This document shows, one piece after another, positions 7,721 through 14,628 of a DNA stretch of 19,018 bases (position 1 is the stretch's first letter; each line of letters opens with the position of its first letter). Below the pieces are notes generated by a model. That model saw only the letters and a list, made by a program, of their open reading frames with translations. It was not told the DNA's origin and made no database searches. This DNA comes from Lentihominibacter faecis. GTDB taxonomy: Bacteria > Bacillota > Clostridia > Peptostreptococcales > Anaerovoracaceae. The position numbers were made by a program, and so were the translations under genes. The DNA is taken from assembly GCF_014306095.1 (NCBI RefSeq), contig NZ_JACRWC010000099.1, positions 1-19,018 on the forward strand, read 5' to 3'.

Positions 7721-8341
7721 TTGAATATAAAAAAGGTAGAGCTGCCTCATTTTACAATGGGCAAATCATATGGAAGCAACCAGAACTGGATGATGGATCC
7801 CTGGATGCATCTGGGTGGCTGCGCAGCACTGACAACTTGTGATGCGTTCATTGATTTTTCGCTGTACAGGGACAGAGATGATCTTTATCATTTTAAGAAC
7901 CCTGAGAAAAAAGTAATGACACGTCAGACTTATTCACGGTTTGCTATGTCGGTCAAGCTGTATCTGGAGCCGCGGCGTACCGGGATCAAAGATCTTCAGA
8001 CTTATATGGATGGGGTGAACCTGTATCTGGAAGATACCGATGTCACAGATCTTTATCTGAATGGACTGGAAGGAAGCGAGTCTTATGAAACGGCACGTGA
8101 TACTATCCGGACCAGCATCGATGAAGAAATCCCGGTAGCATATCTGATGCTGAAACACAGAGATAAAGAATTCGACTTTTTTCAATGGCACTGGTTTTTG
8201 GTAAATGGCTATGAAGAAACAGCGGATACCTTTAAAATAAAGGCGGCAACATACGGCAAAGCCCACTGGATGGATCTGGGAAGGTTGTGGGATACAGGCT
8301 ATGACCACAAAGGCGGGATCGTGACATTCCACTTTAAATAA
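7721..8341 (+). CDS. Hypothetical protein with a C39/papain-like Cys...His pattern
   Basis: 206 residues from a TTG start at 7721, supported by GGAAAGGAAAG about 8 nt upstream; an in-frame GTG at 7679 has no good ribosome site. There is no signal peptide or membrane helix, so it is probably cytosolic. The layout fits a papain-fold C39-like peptidase: a possible oxyanion Gln in SNQNW (about 21), the candidate nucleophile Cys34 in HLGGCAA at the head of a helix, His157 in QWHWFLVNGY at the head of a strand, and a following ATYG strand. Related domains occur in bacteriocin-processing ABC exporters and in stand-alone proteins of unknown role. No ABC transporter or peptide substrate is nearby. The gene stands alone between two terminators. 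The Cys/His pair is seen; the fold assignment is inference. Confidence 0.55.
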   Translation: MNIKKVELPHFTMGKSYGSNQNWMMDPWMHLGGCAALTTCDAFIDFSLYRDRDDLYHFKNPEKKVMTRQTYSRFAMSVKLYLEPRRTGIKDLQTYMDGVNLYLEDTDVTDLYLNGLEGSESYETARDTIRTSIDEEIPVAYLMLKHRDKEFDFFQWHWFLVNGYEETADTFKIKAATYGKAHWMDLGRLWDTGYDHKGGIVTFHFK

Positions 8342-8367
8342 AAAACGATCAGAATAAACGAGAATTA

Positions 8368-8406
8368 AAAATACGGCAAGGGCAGGATATGCTTTTGCCG
8401 TATTTT
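8368..8406. terminator. Bidirectional terminator between converging genes
   Basis: Perfect 12-bp stem AAAATACGGCAA (8368-8379) with TTGCCGTATTTT (8395-8406) and a 15-nt loop. The A-run on one side and T-run on the other give a U-tract in both directions, so it can end both the C39-like gene (plus) and the thrE-type gene (minus). Confidence 0.85.
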
Positions 8407-8423
8407 ATACTATATGGATCAGC

Positions 8424-9758
8424 TTAGATGGAATGGCGAAAGGTTCTATCAGTGAGGATACGGGCGAAGATCAAACCCAGCGGAAGCGCTAGGATAATGA
8501 GCATAGCTTCTGTCATCCAGTATGCGCCGCTGCTGAGGGAGACGACCCCCATGTTATATGTAGCACGGTACAGATATAATCCGGGAACCATGATCACGAT
8601 AGCAGGAACAGTAATAGATATACGAGAATATCCGATTTTGCCCTTTGAAAGAGATGCCAGCATACCTGCGGTAAGAGCTCCTGCGAAAGCGGCTATTGAT
8701 GGAGGACAGGAAGCCAGATCTACAAGCTCCAGGCGGAGGGTGTTAGCGATGGCGCCGATGACGCCGGCCAGGGTCGCCAGTTTATAGGGGCTGTTGAACA
8801 TGATGGAAAACCCGAATACGCCGCAGAAGCTTGCCGCCAGGCGGAGCAGCAGCATTGTGGTATTGGACAGACCGAGAGGTAGAAAATCCGATGGCTTCAG
8901 GTGAAGCAGGAGTGCCATCCCCCAGGCTACCAGCGCAGCAACGATAACGATGATCAGCGAATAGGCGAGACGTTCCAGACCGGAACGCATATCGAGTTTT
9001 GCCAGGTCGATACCGCTTGTAATGAACGGAAATCCGGGAATAATAAACAGCATGGCGCAGATATATCCTGCCTGATGCGCGCTGGAAACGTGGAAGGCCA
9101 GTTCCAGACCTTTTAAAAGGGCAGCGTAACCCATACAGGCCAGCGCTACGCTGCTGGCAACACAGAGAAGCAGTGTAAAGCCTTTTTTTGTCAGGGTGGC
9201 ACGCAGCCAGTTGCCGATCCCGGCGCCGAAAAAGGCACAGAGCATTTCCAGAGGACCTCCGCCCAGCAGGAACGTGAAGGCACAGCAGGCTACTGCGGAA
9301 GCCAGTCCTAAGGCAGGCGGTGTATAATGACCGGGACGCTGTTCGATATGGTCTAGAAACTTGTGCAGGTGTTTGCTGGTTTTTGAAGCATGCTTTGCAG
9401 GAAAGTCCAGAACGAAGTTTTCCAGTTCAGAGAGTTTTGCAGTATTGACCCCGGTGGTCGTCAGACAGAGAGACTGAGAAAATGTTTCTGTTTTATCAAT
9501 GCAGGTATATTCGATGGAGACAAGTCCGACGTCGGCGGTGCAGGTGATCCCCATAGTTCTGGCCAGCGTGTTCATGGAGCTGCGAACGCGCCATGCTCCC
9601 GTGCCGCAGGACAGCAGCATCAGACCGGTACGCCCTATGATAGAGGCTTTTTCCGGCAGTGCTGCTTCTGTGATAGGCGGGTTTTCTTCCTTGCAGAGAT
9701 GATGCCATGGAATTGCCATATGATTGTGAATCAATTCAGTATGCTGTGAATGTTTCAT
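8424..9758 (-). CDS. ThrE-family threonine/serine exporter (fused two-domain form)
   Basis: 444 residues from ATG 9758 (complement), with AAAGGGGG just upstream; an in-frame longer start at 9920 has no such site. The N-terminal 130 or so residues are a soluble ThrE domain containing the sequence around DVGLVSIEY. After a linker, about ten hydrophobic segments follow from residue 145. Typical family motifs are FIIPGFPFITSGIDLAKLDM, SPYKLATLAGVIGA, SIAAFAGALTAGMLAS and TVPAIVIMVPGLYLYRATYN. It joins the DUF1212-like and DUF3815-like halves that are separate proteins in some Firmicutes. Characterised members export L-threonine and L-serine using the proton gradient; the substrate here is not proven. 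It converges on the C39-like gene and diverges from the acyl-CoA module. Confidence 0.82.
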   Translation of the reverse strand: MKHSQHTELIHNHMAIPWHHLCKEENPPITEAALPEKASIIGRTGLMLLSCGTGAWRVRSSMNTLARTMGITCTADVGLVSIEYTCIDKTETFSQSLCLTTTGVNTAKLSELENFVLDFPAKHASKTSKHLHKFLDHIEQRPGHYTPPALGLASAVACCAFTFLLGGGPLEMLCAFFGAGIGNWLRATLTKKGFTLLLCVASSVALACMGYAALLKGLELAFHVSSAHQAGYICAMLFIIPGFPFITSGIDLAKLDMRSGLERLAYSLIIVIVAALVAWGMALLLHLKPSDFLPLGLSNTTMLLLRLAASFCGVFGFSIMFNSPYKLATLAGVIGAIANTLRLELVDLASCPPSIAAFAGALTAGMLASLSKGKIGYSRISITVPAIVIMVPGLYLYRATYNMGVVSLSSGAYWMTEAMLIILALPLGLIFARILTDRTFRHSI

Positions 9759-9783
9759 AAAAATTCCCCCTTTGTGCAATTTT

Positions 9784-9811
9784 AGTATATTAGGAATTGG
9801 GAAAAAGTCAA
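9784..9811 (-). promoter_or_regulatory. Promoter of the ThrE-family gene
   Basis: On the complement, -35 TTGACT (9811-9806), 16-nt spacer and -10 TATACT (9789-9784), about 26 bp before the start codon at 9758. The implied leader is short, with only the ribosome site in it. Confidence 0.65.
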
Positions 9812-10002
9812 GGTGAAGAAAATCGTTACTTTTTGTAAAAAATACGGTGAAAAATGTAACGTGGCGGAACGGGAAATAGAGGAATTTTTCTGAAAAAACT
9901 GTAAGAAGAAGGAATTGCACTTTTTTAGGGTTTCTGATAGGAATGGGAGATTTTCGGGGAATATACCGTGTTCAGAGGAAAAAATGGCTCGTCACAACAA
10001 CA

Positions 10003-10012
10003 CTAACGTTAG
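10003..10012. repeat. Perfect 10-bp palindrome, possible operator
   Basis: CTAACGTTAG is self-complementary and lies 55 bp upstream of the acd -35 element. The position suits an activator or long-range repressor half of a regulatory site. The binding protein is unknown; the nearby MerR regulator is a candidate only by proximity. Confidence 0.3.
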
Positions 10013-10067
10013 GGTAGGCTTTTTCGGTGAAATGTGAAATATGTAACGATAAAAAAAGGAATCCAGC

Positions 10068-10098
10068 TTGACTTTACAGCGACTATAGGAGTTATAAC
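10068..10098 (+). promoter_or_regulatory. Promoter of the acd-etfB-etfA operon
   Basis: -35 TTGACT (10068-10073). The -10 can be read as TTATAA with an 18-nt spacer (10092-10097) or TATAAC with a 19-nt spacer (10093-10098). The -10 sits in the perfect palindrome AGTTATAACT (10090-10099). A long spacer plus a dyad at the -10 suggests a regulated promoter. The leader to ATG 10153 is about 50 nt. Confidence 0.6.
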
Positions 10099-10152
10099 TA
10101 TTATTGAATGAAAATGCTTTTTCGTACAATATTTAAAGAAAGGATGAAAAAT

Positions 10153-11295
10153 ATGGACTTTTCGTTAACTAAAGAACAGGAAATGTTAAAAAAGCTGGCA
10201 GCACAGTTCGCAGAAGAAGAACTGGAGCCGGTAGCAGCGGAAATTGACGCTGAACACAGATTTCCAACTGAAAATTTCGCAAAAATGGCCAAAGTTGGCT
10301 TTACAGGAATCGGAGTTCCGGAAGAGTTTGGTGGATCCGGTGGCGGTATGCTGGAAAAGGTTATCGCTGTTTCTGAATTCGCTAAGAAGTGTATGTCTTC
10401 CGCAGCAACTCTTTCCATTCACCTCATCGCACCGCACGCTATCTTAGACTTCGGTACGAAAGAACAGAAGGAAAAATATCTGCCGAGACTGACTAAGGGC
10501 GGTGAACTGGGTGCATTCGCACTGACAGAACCAAACGCAGGATCTGACGCTGCAGGCGTTAAGACTGTTGCAGTATATGACGAAGCTACAGATGAATATA
10601 TCTTAAACGGAACAAAGTGCTTCATCACTGGTGGTGCTCGTGCTGGAGTTCTGGTTATCTTCGCTATGACAGAACCGAAGCTGGGAACAAGAGGTATGTC
10701 CGCATTCATCGTAGAAAAAGGAATGCCTGGATTCTCCTCCGGTAAGATCGAAGACAAGATGGGTCTGGCAGGATCCGAAACAGCTGAGCTGGTATTCGAA
10801 GACTGCAGAGTTCCGGCTGCTAACATGCTGGGTAAAAAGAACAAGGGCTTCAAAATCGCAATGATGGCTCTTGACGCTGCAAGAGTTGGCGTTGGTGCTC
10901 AGGCTAACGGTGTTGCTGAAGCTGCAATTGAAATGTCCGTTAAGTACATGGGCGAACGTGTACAGTTCGGCAAGCCAATCGGCGTACTGCAGGGTCTGCA
11001 GTGGTACATCGCTGAAATGGCAACAAAGACAGAAGCTGCAAAAGCACTGGTTTACGAGGCATCTTATCTGGCTGATGCTGGAAAGCCTTTCTCAAAAGAA
11101 GCTGCTATGTGCAAGCTGAACGCTGCAGAAAACGCAAGATTCGTTACGAACCTGGCTCTGCAGATCCACGGTGGATATGGATACATGAAGGATTACCCTC
11201 TGGAACGTATGTACAGAGATGCTAAGCTGACTGAAATCTATGAAGGAACTTCAGAAATCCATAAAGTTGTAATTGCAAGAGCGGTAATGAAGTAG
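10153..11295 (+). CDS. Acyl-CoA dehydrogenase family protein, probable Etf-linked enoyl-CoA reductase
   Basis: 380 residues, the normal length of short-chain acyl-CoA dehydrogenases. ATG 10153 has GAAAGGA 8 nt upstream; an in-frame ATG at 10144 would overlap that site. The signature GAFALTEPNAGSDAAG marks the FAD/substrate region, RVQFGKPIG is present, and the base Glu364 stands in IYEGTSEI at the usual position of the catalytic glutamate of MCAD/BCAD-type enzymes. It is followed after 19 bp by etfB and then etfA, the arrangement of butyryl-CoA dehydrogenase/Etf, caffeyl-CoA reductase and acryloyl-CoA reductase complexes, which work in the reducing direction in anaerobes. The CoA-transferase and ammonia-lyase-like genes downstream suggest the substrate is an enoyl-CoA made by beta-elimination. 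CaiA-like crotonobetainyl-CoA reduction is an alternative. Acyl chain specificity cannot be read from the sequence. Confidence 0.88.
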   Translation: MDFSLTKEQEMLKKLAAQFAEEELEPVAAEIDAEHRFPTENFAKMAKVGFTGIGVPEEFGGSGGGMLEKVIAVSEFAKKCMSSAATLSIHLIAPHAILDFGTKEQKEKYLPRLTKGGELGAFALTEPNAGSDAAGVKTVAVYDEATDEYILNGTKCFITGGARAGVLVIFAMTEPKLGTRGMSAFIVEKGMPGFSSGKIEDKMGLAGSETAELVFEDCRVPAANMLGKKNKGFKIAMMALDAARVGVGAQANGVAEAAIEMSVKYMGERVQFGKPIGVLQGLQWYIAEMATKTEAAKALVYEASYLADAGKPFSKEAAMCKLNAAENARFVTNLALQIHGGYGYMKDYPLERMYRDAKLTEIYEGTSEIHKVVIARAVMK

Positions 11296-11314
11296 TCGAA
11301 AGGAGTGTATTCGA

Positions 11315-12118
11315 ATGAGAATTTTTGTTTGTGTAAAACAGGTTCCGGATACTTCCGGTGTTGTAGCAGTAAATCCGGACGGAACATTAAATAGAGCTTC
11401 CATGCAGACGATCATCAACCCGGATGACCTGATCGCTATGGAACAGGCGCTGGTATTAAAAGATAATACAGGATGTCAGGTTACAGCCGTAACAATGGGA
11501 CCTCCTCCTGCAGAAGGAATGCTGAGAGAACTGCTGGCAATGGGTGCTGACGATGCGATCCTGATCTCCGCAAGAGAGTTCGGCGGATCCGATACATTCG
11601 CTACTTCCCAGATCATCTCCGCTGCAATCAACCACGTTGGATACTCTGACGAAGATATGATCTTCTGCGGAAGACAGGCTATCGACGGAGATACTGCTCA
11701 GGTTGGTCCGCAGATCGCTGAAAAGCTGGGACTGCCGCAGATTTCCTATGCTGCAGAAATCGTAAAAGAAGGAAACGAAGTTACTGTAAAGCGTATGCTG
11801 GAAGACGGATACATGAAGATCAAGGTACAGACTCCTTGCCTGATCACATGCATCAGCGATCAGGACAGCAAGGCAAGATACATGACTCTCAATGGTATCA
11901 ACCACTGCTACGAAAAGCCATATCTTGTTCTCGACTTCGAAGCTCTGAAGGACGAACCGCTGATCGAACTGGATAAGATCGGTCTGAAGGGATCTCCGAC
12001 AAACATCTTCAAGTCCTTCACACCTCCACAGAAGGGTGTTGGAACTATGCTTGAAGGAGCTGACAAGAACACTGCTGAAACACTGGCAAACATTTTATTA
12101 GAGAAACATGTTATTTAA
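11315..12118 (+). CDS. etfB: Electron transfer flavoprotein subunit beta
   Basis: 267 residues. It carries the EtfB opening MRIFVCVKQVPDT, AVTMGPPPA, and GRQAIDGDTAQVGPQIAEKL, the last being the nucleotide/FAD-contacting segment typical of clostridial Etfs. EtfB binds AMP in classical Etfs, and in bifurcating Etfs it binds the bifurcating FAD and meets NADH. The neighbouring Acd and the overall likeness to clostridial Etfs favour the NADH-dependent bifurcating type, which is inference. AAAGGAG precedes ATG 11315, and etfA follows after 15 bp. Codon choice is narrow through this block (many GCT/GCA, CTG, ATC, AAG), consistent with high expression. Confidence 0.93.
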   Translation: MRIFVCVKQVPDTSGVVAVNPDGTLNRASMQTIINPDDLIAMEQALVLKDNTGCQVTAVTMGPPPAEGMLRELLAMGADDAILISAREFGGSDTFATSQIISAAINHVGYSDEDMIFCGRQAIDGDTAQVGPQIAEKLGLPQISYAAEIVKEGNEVTVKRMLEDGYMKIKVQTPCLITCISDQDSKARYMTLNGINHCYEKPYLVLDFEALKDEPLIELDKIGLKGSPTNIFKSFTPPQKGVGTMLEGADKNTAETLANILLEKHVI

Positions 12119-12133
12119 GGAAAGGAGAGAACA

Positions 12134-13240
12134 ATGGCTTTCAATAGTGCAGATATAAATGCTTTTAAAGATATTTGGGTATTTTGCGAACAGAGAAACG
12201 GCGAACTGATGAACACTGACTTCGAGCTGATTTCTGAAGGCAGAAAGTTAGCCGATGAAAGAGGTTCTCAGCTGGTAGGTATCCTGCTCGGACATAACGT
12301 AGAAGGACTGGCAAAGGAACTGGGCGGATACGGTGCTGATAAAGTAATCGTATGCGATGATCCTGAACTGGAAGTATACACAACAGATGCATACACAAAG
12401 GTGATCTGTGATGCAGCTATGGATTTAAAACCGGAAGTAATCCTGCTGGGAGCTTCCAACATCGGTCGTGACCTGGGTCCTAGATGCGCAGCAAGACTGA
12501 ACACTGGTCTGACTGCTGACTGTACTCACCTCGATATCGATATGGATAAGTACGTAAACTTCCTGGAAACTTCCTCCACACTGGATCTTTCCAATACGAA
12601 GTTTGATATGGAAGACGTTAACCTGAAGATGACAAGACCTGCTTTCGGTGGACATCTGATGGCAACAATCATTTGCCCGAGATTCCGTCCTTGCATGTCT
12701 ACAGTTCGTCCGGGCGTTATGAAGAAGGCTCCTTTCTCTCAGGAAAGAGCAGACGCTTGTGTTGTTGAAAAGTATCCTGTAGCTCTGGCTAAGGATGACA
12801 TCAAGACTCAGGTACTGGACGTTGTAAAAGAAGCTAAGCAGATCGTAGACCTGATCGGTGCAGATGTTATCGTATCTGTAGGTCGTGGTATCGGTAAAGA
12901 TATCCAGAAGGGTATTGAACTGGCTGGTCAGCTGGCTGACGCTTTTGGCGGCGGCGTAGTTGGCGGATCCAGAGTTACCATCGACTCCGGCTGGCTTTCC
13001 GCTGACCACCAGGTTGGACAGACTGGTAAGACAGTACACCCGAAAGTATACGTTGCTTTAGGTATTTCCGGAGCGATCCAGCATAAGGCAGGAATGCAGG
13101 ATTCCGAGCTGATCATTGCAGTTAACAAAGATGAGACAGCTCCGATCTTCGAAATTGCTGACTATGGTATCACTGGAGACCTCTTCAAGGTAGTACCACT
13201 GATGATCGATGCAATCAAGGCAGCTAGAGAATCCAAATAA
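12134..13240 (+). CDS. etfA: Electron transfer flavoprotein subunit alpha
   Basis: 368 residues with AAGGAAAGGAGA before ATG 12134. The N-terminal half is the Rossmann-like Etf domain. The C-terminal FAD domain has GADVIVSVGRGIG, GGGVVGGSR, VGQTGKTVHPKVYVALGISGAIQH and the end motif ADYGITGDLFKVVP. These are the standard FAD-binding loops of EtfA. No extra ferredoxin domain is fused to the N terminus, unlike some Etf alpha chains of caffeyl-CoA reductase type. It forms a heterodimer with EtfB that passes electrons to the acyl-CoA dehydrogenase encoded upstream. There is no clear terminator after the stop; the next promoter lies 72 bp downstream. Confidence 0.95.
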   Translation: MAFNSADINAFKDIWVFCEQRNGELMNTDFELISEGRKLADERGSQLVGILLGHNVEGLAKELGGYGADKVIVCDDPELEVYTTDAYTKVICDAAMDLKPEVILLGASNIGRDLGPRCAARLNTGLTADCTHLDIDMDKYVNFLETSSTLDLSNTKFDMEDVNLKMTRPAFGGHLMATIICPRFRPCMSTVRPGVMKKAPFSQERADACVVEKYPVALAKDDIKTQVLDVVKEAKQIVDLIGADVIVSVGRGIGKDIQKGIELAGQLADAFGGGVVGGSRVTIDSGWLSADHQVGQTGKTVHPKVYVALGISGAIQHKAGMQDSELIIAVNKDETAPIFEIADYGITGDLFKVVPLMIDAIKAARESK

Positions 13241-13312
13241 GCGAACAATAACGCTACGGAATGGTATGCGTGTGTTTTAGACAGAATTTAGTTTTTCTAA
13301 AGTAAGATTTAA

Positions 13313-13343
13313 TTGACTCTCTGCTTACTGTATATAATATAGT
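13313..13343 (+). promoter_or_regulatory. Candidate promoter of the CoA-transferase/ammonia-lyase-like pair
   Basis: -35 TTGACT (13313-13318). The -10 can be read as TATAGT with a 19-nt spacer (13338-13343), TAATAT with 16 (13335-13340), or consensus TATAAT (13333-13338) but only 14 nt away. The whole -10 region lies inside the large inverted repeat listed next. The 19-nt reading would be typical of MerR-activated promoters. Confidence 0.5.
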
Positions 13344-13352
13344 AAGCAGAGA
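13318..13352. repeat. 35-bp inverted repeat over the -10 region
   Basis: TCTCTGCTTACT (13318-13329) and AGTAAGCAGAGA (13341-13352) are perfect 12-bp arms around an 11-bp AT-rich centre that holds TATAAT. The inner bases are also nearly palindromic. It could be an operator for a dimeric regulator, or a hairpin in an etfA read-through transcript that protects or ends the 3' end. There is no U-tract, so a simple intrinsic terminator is unlikely. Confidence 0.75.
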
Positions 13353-13397
13353 CAGTTAAAAAATTAACATGGAAAAGGCAATGGAGGAAATTGAAAC

Positions 13398-14579
13398 ATG
13401 GGAAAAGTTTTTGAGGGTTTGAAAGTAGTTGACCTTACTACAGCACTGAATGGTCCGTTCTGTACAATGTTTTTAGGAGATTACGGTGCAGATGTCATTA
13501 AAATCGAGCCGGTTGGCGGAGAACAGTCTCGTTCCTGGGGACCGATTGATGAAAAGTCCGGCGAATCCGGATTCTATGGATTTGTAAACCGTAACAAGAA
13601 GGGATGCACCCTGAATTTAAAGTCTGAAAAGGGACTTGAAATGTTCTATGAACTGGTTAAGGATGCAGATGTCCTGGTCGAAAACTACAGAGGCGGCGTA
13701 ACTGAGCGTCTGAAGATCGATTATGATACAATCAAAAAAATCAATCCTAATATTATTTACGCATCCGGTTCCGGATTTGGTCAGTATGGACCAATAACAC
13801 ACAGACCTTGCTATGATATCGTAGCACAGGCTATGGGCGGTATGCTGAACCTGACAGGATTTAAAGAAAATGATCCGGTTAAGGTTGGACCGTCTGTTGC
13901 AGACCACGTTGCTGGTATCTACCTGATGGTTGGTGTTGGCATGGCTCTGTATCACAGAGAAAAAACTGGAGAAGGACAGCACATCGATGTATCGATGTTC
14001 GACGTAATCTTCAGCTTACTGGAAAACGCTATCGTTAACTACACAATGGGCGGATTCATTCCGGAAAGAAACGGAAACGTTGACCCGTCTATCGCACCAT
14101 TCGATGTATATGCATGTAAAGATGGTTTCGTAGCTTTAGGTGTTGGTAACGACAAGCTGTTCAACAAGTTTGCAAATATCATTGGACATCAGGAACTGCT
14201 GGAAGACGAGAGATATAAAGATAACGTTTCCAGATGTGACAACTATATTCCAGATCTGCAGAACCTGATCAGGGAATGGTGTGCAGACTATACTAAGAGT
14301 GAAATTGAAGATATCATGGATGAAGCTGGTATTCCATGCGGTCCGGTTCTGAACGTTAAGGAAGCTATCGAGCATCCGCACATTCAGGCAAGAGACATGA
14401 TGGTACACTGCGAACATCCGACAGTGGGAGATATGTACTTCCAGGGATGCGTTATCAAGCTTTCCGAAACACCGGGAGAAGTTGAGACTGCACCTCCATT
14501 AGTAGGACAGCATAACCGTGAAGTATTCGGCCTGTCTGAAGAAGAAGAAAAGGCTCTCATTGAAGAAGGCGTATTATAA
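13398..14579 (+). CDS. Class III (CaiB/BaiF) CoA-transferase
   Basis: 393 residues. Family III enzymes move CoA between acids through an aspartyl-CoA anhydride. The candidate nucleophile Asp169 stands in GPSVADHVAG, the same position number as the catalytic Asp of formyl-CoA transferase. The N-terminal GLKVVDLTTALNGPFCTMFLGDYGADVIKIEP segment, RNKKG, YGPITHRPCYD and TGEGQHIDVSMFD are also typical. GGAGG (13383-13387) lies 10 nt before ATG 13398. The next gene follows after 49 bp without a terminator. In this context it probably activates a 3-substituted acid, using the saturated acyl-CoA made by Acd/EtfAB as CoA donor, as CaiB does in carnitine metabolism. The real substrate pair is unknown; close relatives act on carnitine, oxalate, bile acids, phenyl-lactate and others. 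Confidence 0.9.
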   Translation: MGKVFEGLKVVDLTTALNGPFCTMFLGDYGADVIKIEPVGGEQSRSWGPIDEKSGESGFYGFVNRNKKGCTLNLKSEKGLEMFYELVKDADVLVENYRGGVTERLKIDYDTIKKINPNIIYASGSGFGQYGPITHRPCYDIVAQAMGGMLNLTGFKENDPVKVGPSVADHVAGIYLMVGVGMALYHREKTGEGQHIDVSMFDVIFSLLENAIVNYTMGGFIPERNGNVDPSIAPFDVYACKDGFVALGVGNDKLFNKFANIIGHQELLEDERYKDNVSRCDNYIPDLQNLIREWCADYTKSEIEDIMDEAGIPCGPVLNVKEAIEHPHIQARDMMVHCEHPTVGDMYFQGCVIKLSETPGEVETAPPLVGQHNREVFGLSEEEEKALIEEGVL

Positions 14580-14628
14580 AAAACTTTTATATCATTGAAA
14601 AGTATTTTTAAAAGGGAGGAATACAGAA

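Larger units (their letters stand above)
9759..10152. promoter_or_regulatory. 394-bp divergent intergenic regulatory region
   Basis: It lies between the minus-strand thrE-type gene and the plus-strand acyl-CoA dehydrogenase gene. It holds the thrE-type promoter (9784-9811), the acd promoter (10068-10098), a perfect palindrome CTAACGTTAG (10003-10012) and CGTTAC/GTAACG hexamers (9822-9827 and 9858-9863, with a further GTAACG at 10043-10048). I find no convincing gene or structured RNA. The stretch 9830-9980 shows nothing else I can name. Confidence 0.5.

Noticed and set aside
9984..10037. 17-codon frame beginning MARHNNTN in the intergenic region, with AGAGGAAAA upstream
   Set aside because: It is very short, spans the CTAACGTTAG palindrome and has no clear promoter; likely chance.
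13287..13301. Small hairpin TTTAG-TTTTT-CTAAA after etfA
   Set aside because: A five-bp AT stem with no U-tract is too weak to call a terminator.
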